Source: Acephala macrosclerotiorum
Taxonomy: Eukaryota > Ascomycota > Leotiomycetes > Helotiales > Mollisiaceae
DNA: 10,223 nucleotides
Assembly (NCBI GenBank): GCA_014904845.1
Contig: MU119810.1
Coordinates: forward strand, 7,789-18,011
Direction: 5' to 3'
Part shown: positions 7,661 to 10,223 of the stretch, one piece after another
How the letters are laid out: every line of letters begins with the position of its first letter
Numbering within the stretch: position 1 is the first letter of the stretch
Notes under the pieces: generated by a model
The model's input: the letters and a program-made list of their open reading frames with translations, nothing else
Databases searched by the model: none
Told to the model about the DNA's origin: nothing
Made by a program: the position numbers and the translations under genes

Positions 7661-9868
7661 TAAATTAAATATGTAATATTTTATATATAAATAATTTTAT
7701 TAATCGAATATATTTTATAACGATTTTTTTTAAAAAATTTTATATATTTTTTTTATAAAAACAATTTATAAATATTTATTTTATTTATTTTTTTTTCAAA
7801 AAAAAAATTTATTTAAAATTAATATTATAATATTTTAATTATATATATTAATATATTTTAAAATTAAATTTTATAAAAATAAACAAATTTTACAATCTTT
7901 TATTATTTAAAACGTAAAAATATTTATTTATTTTTTTATATAATTTTTTTATAAATATAAAAATTTATAACTTTTTTCGATTTTATTAATAAATTTTATA
8001 ATTTTAATTTTTATTTTTAAAAATTTTGCGATATTATTATTATATCTCAAAAAAACATTTTATTAAATTTCGAAAATATAAATATTATATATAAAAAATA
8101 AAATGAAAATAATTATAATACGTTTATATAAATTATATAATACGATTTCAATAATTTATAAAATATTATTAATAAATTATTATTTTAAAAAAAAGTAATT
8201 ACGATTAATAATATTAATAATAAACTTATAAAAATTAAAAATGTAATAAATAAATTTTTAATTAAATAAAAAAAAAATTAAAAATAATATTATATTAAAA
8301 TTTTTAAAATAATATATAATTTTAAATAAAAAAACTTTTTTAAAATAAATAAAATTGAAAAATCATATATTGTATTTTAATAAACTCGATTTAATTTGAT
8401 TAAAACTTTTAATAATATATTTAAATATTATAATTAGAAAAAAAAATTTCAAATTTAAATATTTTAATAATTTATTAAAAATTTTATTAATAGATTTTAC
8501 AATAAATATATATATTAAAAATTCAAATAAATATTTTATATAAAACGTTTTACGTTTTATAAAATTATTAAAATTATTAATATAAATATTATTAAAAAAA
8601 ACAAAATTTATAATACGTTATTTATAAAAATATTTTTTCGATTTATCGATTATAAAAAAACGTTAATATATTTAAAAAATGCGAATAATAATTTAATAAT
8701 TATAAATTTAAATAAAATAAATTTAAAAAAATTATATTTTATTTTTTATTTTTACGAATTTTTAATAATTAAAAAATATATTAAAATTTTTTTTTCGATT
8801 TTTACAAATAAATTTATTATTAATAATAAAAAATATTATAATATATTTATATTTATATTAAAAAAATATAAAATTATTATTATTTTATTATAATTTAATA
8901 TTATTTTATTTCGATCAATTTACGAATTTCAATTAAATAATATACGTTTAATAATTAATTATACGTACAATATAAATATTATTTTTTTTAATATTTTAAA
9001 TTTTGTTAATCGTATTAAAATTTTAAATATCGTTTATAATATTTATAAATATTCGTTTATTAAATAATTTTATTAAATTTATTATATAACGTTTTACAAG
9101 AATTTCAATTTATATTTTAAAAACGACGAAAAACAAATTAAAATTATAAAAATATAATTATTTAAAATTTATAAATTATATATTAAAAAAAAATTTTTTC
9201 GATTTATTTAAATTTATTTTAATATTCGTTTTTAATTTATAAATATTTTTATTATTTTTTATTATAAATAAAAAATATTGACGAAAAAACGATTTTAATT
9301 TTTACGAGTTTTTATTATTTTTATTTTTATTTTCTCGATTAAATTATTTATTAATTTAAAAATTATACTAGTTTTTATTTTATAAAAAGATTTTAAATAA
9401 ATAAAAAAAAAAATTTTATTGTTTTTTTTAAAAAAGATTAATATATTGAAATTTTATTATTAATAAGTTTTTTTTAGTAAATTTTTTTTTTTATATAATA
9501 TATATTTTTTTTTCGTTATTTATTTTTTATAAACGAATATTAAATTATAATTATTATTTTATTACTTTTTTTTAGTCTATTAAACTCTATTAAAACGATA
9601 AAATTAATTAATTTTTTTACGAAAAAAAAAATATATATATTTTAAGATTTAAATTTATTGTATATTAAAATTTTTTTTTTTCAAAAATTTTTAAATAATT
9701 TATTTGCGATTTAACGATTTTAAAAAAATAATAAATTAATTATTTCGATTTTTTAAAAGAATTATTTGAATAAATCTTTTTTTTTAATATTAAAAATCGA
9801 ATTTTAATTAAAAAAATTTTGAAATAAATTTAATTAAATATTATAAAAAAAAATCTCAAAAATTAAAA
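7661..9868. other. AT-rich decayed block, no gene
   Basis: Frames are closed by dense TAA stops, and the remaining C residues are mainly in CpG (2 of 3 in 8941-9000, all 3 in 9001-9060). From about 8600 to 9320 CpG is more frequent again, as in CGTTT, CGATT and ACGAATT, which hints at a formerly less A/T-rich, perhaps coding, repeat. I tried to read reverse transcriptase, RNase H, integrase and DDE transposase motifs in this stretch and recognised none. Confidence 0.6.
8539..8561. repeat. Perfect 10-bp inverted repeat with CpG in both arms
   Basis: TATAAAACGT (8539-8548) and ACGTTTTATA (8552-8561) are exact reverse complements around a TTT loop. A related string, TACGTTTTATAAAA, occurs near 4031-4044. 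The CpG pair in the arms makes it a little stronger than the usual A/T palindromes of this window. No function is evident. Confidence 0.45.
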
Positions 9869-9930
9869 TTGTATATTTATAAAATAAAAACTTTTATTGA
9901 TCGAATTTACGTTAATAATTTTAAAAATTT

Positions 9931-10127
9931 CAGTTTTTTTATTTTATTTTTTATAAACTTAATATTTATTAGTATTAATAAAAAATTATCAATAATATTA
10001 TTTATAAAAAATTCAAAAAAATTTATAATAAATTTCGAACTTTTTTCAAAAATCGATTTTAAGAATTTTTTAACAATAATTTTTTTTTTAATAATATTCA
10101 ATTTAAAAAAATCGATACAATTTTCAA
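9931..10127. other. Segment with CpA retained and no TpG
   Basis: Of 13 C residues here, 8 are in CpA, 2 in CpT and 3 in CpG, the reverse of the pattern elsewhere. There is no TpG on the plus strand, so the minus strand has no CpA at all. A frame with no ATG codon is open at 9869-10132. Read as protein it is hydrophobic and rich in Phe, Ile, Asn and Lys, as any A/T-rich DNA would give, and part of the opposite strand is open too. I do not call a gene. The segment may be DNA mutated on one strand only, or of different origin. Confidence 0.4.
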
Positions 10128-10223
10128 TATAATTTATTGTATAAAATTTTTAAATTATTTTATTATTCGATATAAAAAATTTTAATAATTAAATTATTAA
10201 AATTCGTTTAATAATAAATATTT
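10128..10223. other. AT-rich tail, nothing recognisable
   Basis: The last bases of the window return to A/T sequence in which the few C residues are in CpG (TTCGATA, TTCGTTT). No open frame, repeat or RNA signal is visible before the edge. Confidence 0.5.

Noticed and set aside
8600..9320. A degraded retrotransposon polyprotein, suggested by a rise in CpG and ACGAATTT-like strings.
   Set aside because: I read the frames for reverse transcriptase, RNase H, integrase and transposase motifs and could not recognise any. Stops are too dense to support a call.
9869..10132. Open frame of 87 codons from a TTG on the plus strand, with an overlapping 64-codon frame on the minus strand.
   Set aside because: Neither starts with ATG, both have the composition of translated A/T DNA, and no family is recognisable. 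The odd dinucleotide pattern of the segment is reported as a finding instead.
1..10223. Origin from Plasmodium, Dictyostelium or an anaerobic gut fungus, which also have very A/T-rich spacers.
   Set aside because: The strong retention of C in CpG fits RIP better and is not a known trait of those genomes. This remains an inference, not proof.
1..10223. A CRISPR array, telomere repeats (TTAGGG) or a hammerhead ribozyme.
   Set aside because: There are no regularly spaced identical repeats with unique spacers, no TTAGGG runs, and no CTGANGA core paired with GAAA.

Overview
This 10.2-kb window is an extremely A/T-rich, gene-free stretch of DNA. I find no convincing protein-coding gene, tRNA, rRNA, CRISPR array or intact mobile element. 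The clearest clue to its origin is where the remaining C residues sit. In eight hand-counted 60-base rows of the first half, 24 of 43 C residues are followed by G. In five rows of the second half, 11 of 15 are. With G at well under 10% of bases, chance would give only a few. Loss of C in CpA, CpT and CpC with CpG spared, together with long TpA-rich tracts and stops in every frame, is the expected residue of repeat-induced point mutation (RIP) in a filamentous ascomycete (Pezizomycotina). The best reading is a heterochromatic AT-isochore made of heavily mutated transposon relics, as found at fungal centromeres, subtelomeres and between genes. The species and the original elements cannot be named from the sequence.

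Layout. Positions 1-5330 form a mostly T-biased decayed block with roughly 15-20% G+C in the rows counted. It holds a perfect 15-bp inverted repeat (1942-1978), a three-base-periodic patch (4290-4398), a degenerate run of AAAATCT-type repeats (4614-4686) and several hairpins near its right end. Positions 5331-5460 are a transition rich in ACTA/CTAG palindromes. Positions 5461-5562 are a small GC-rich island (30 of 50 bases G or C at 5491-5540) that has escaped the mutation. A perfect 14-bp inverted repeat (5417-5430 / 5564-5577) brackets it.

From 5563 the sequence becomes A-biased and even poorer in G+C. It reaches an extreme at 6841-7660, where one run of 247 bases (7304-7550) has no G or C at all. 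The strand bias flips from A-rich to T-rich just before that run. Positions 7661-9868 are more decayed A/T sequence with a CpG-bearing palindrome at 8539-8561. Positions 9931-10127 differ: most C residues there are in CpA, the context depleted elsewhere, and no TpG is present.

No genes act together here. What interest there is lies in mutation pattern, composition domains and the one surviving island, which may be a linker between two mutated repeats or the end of a transposable element.
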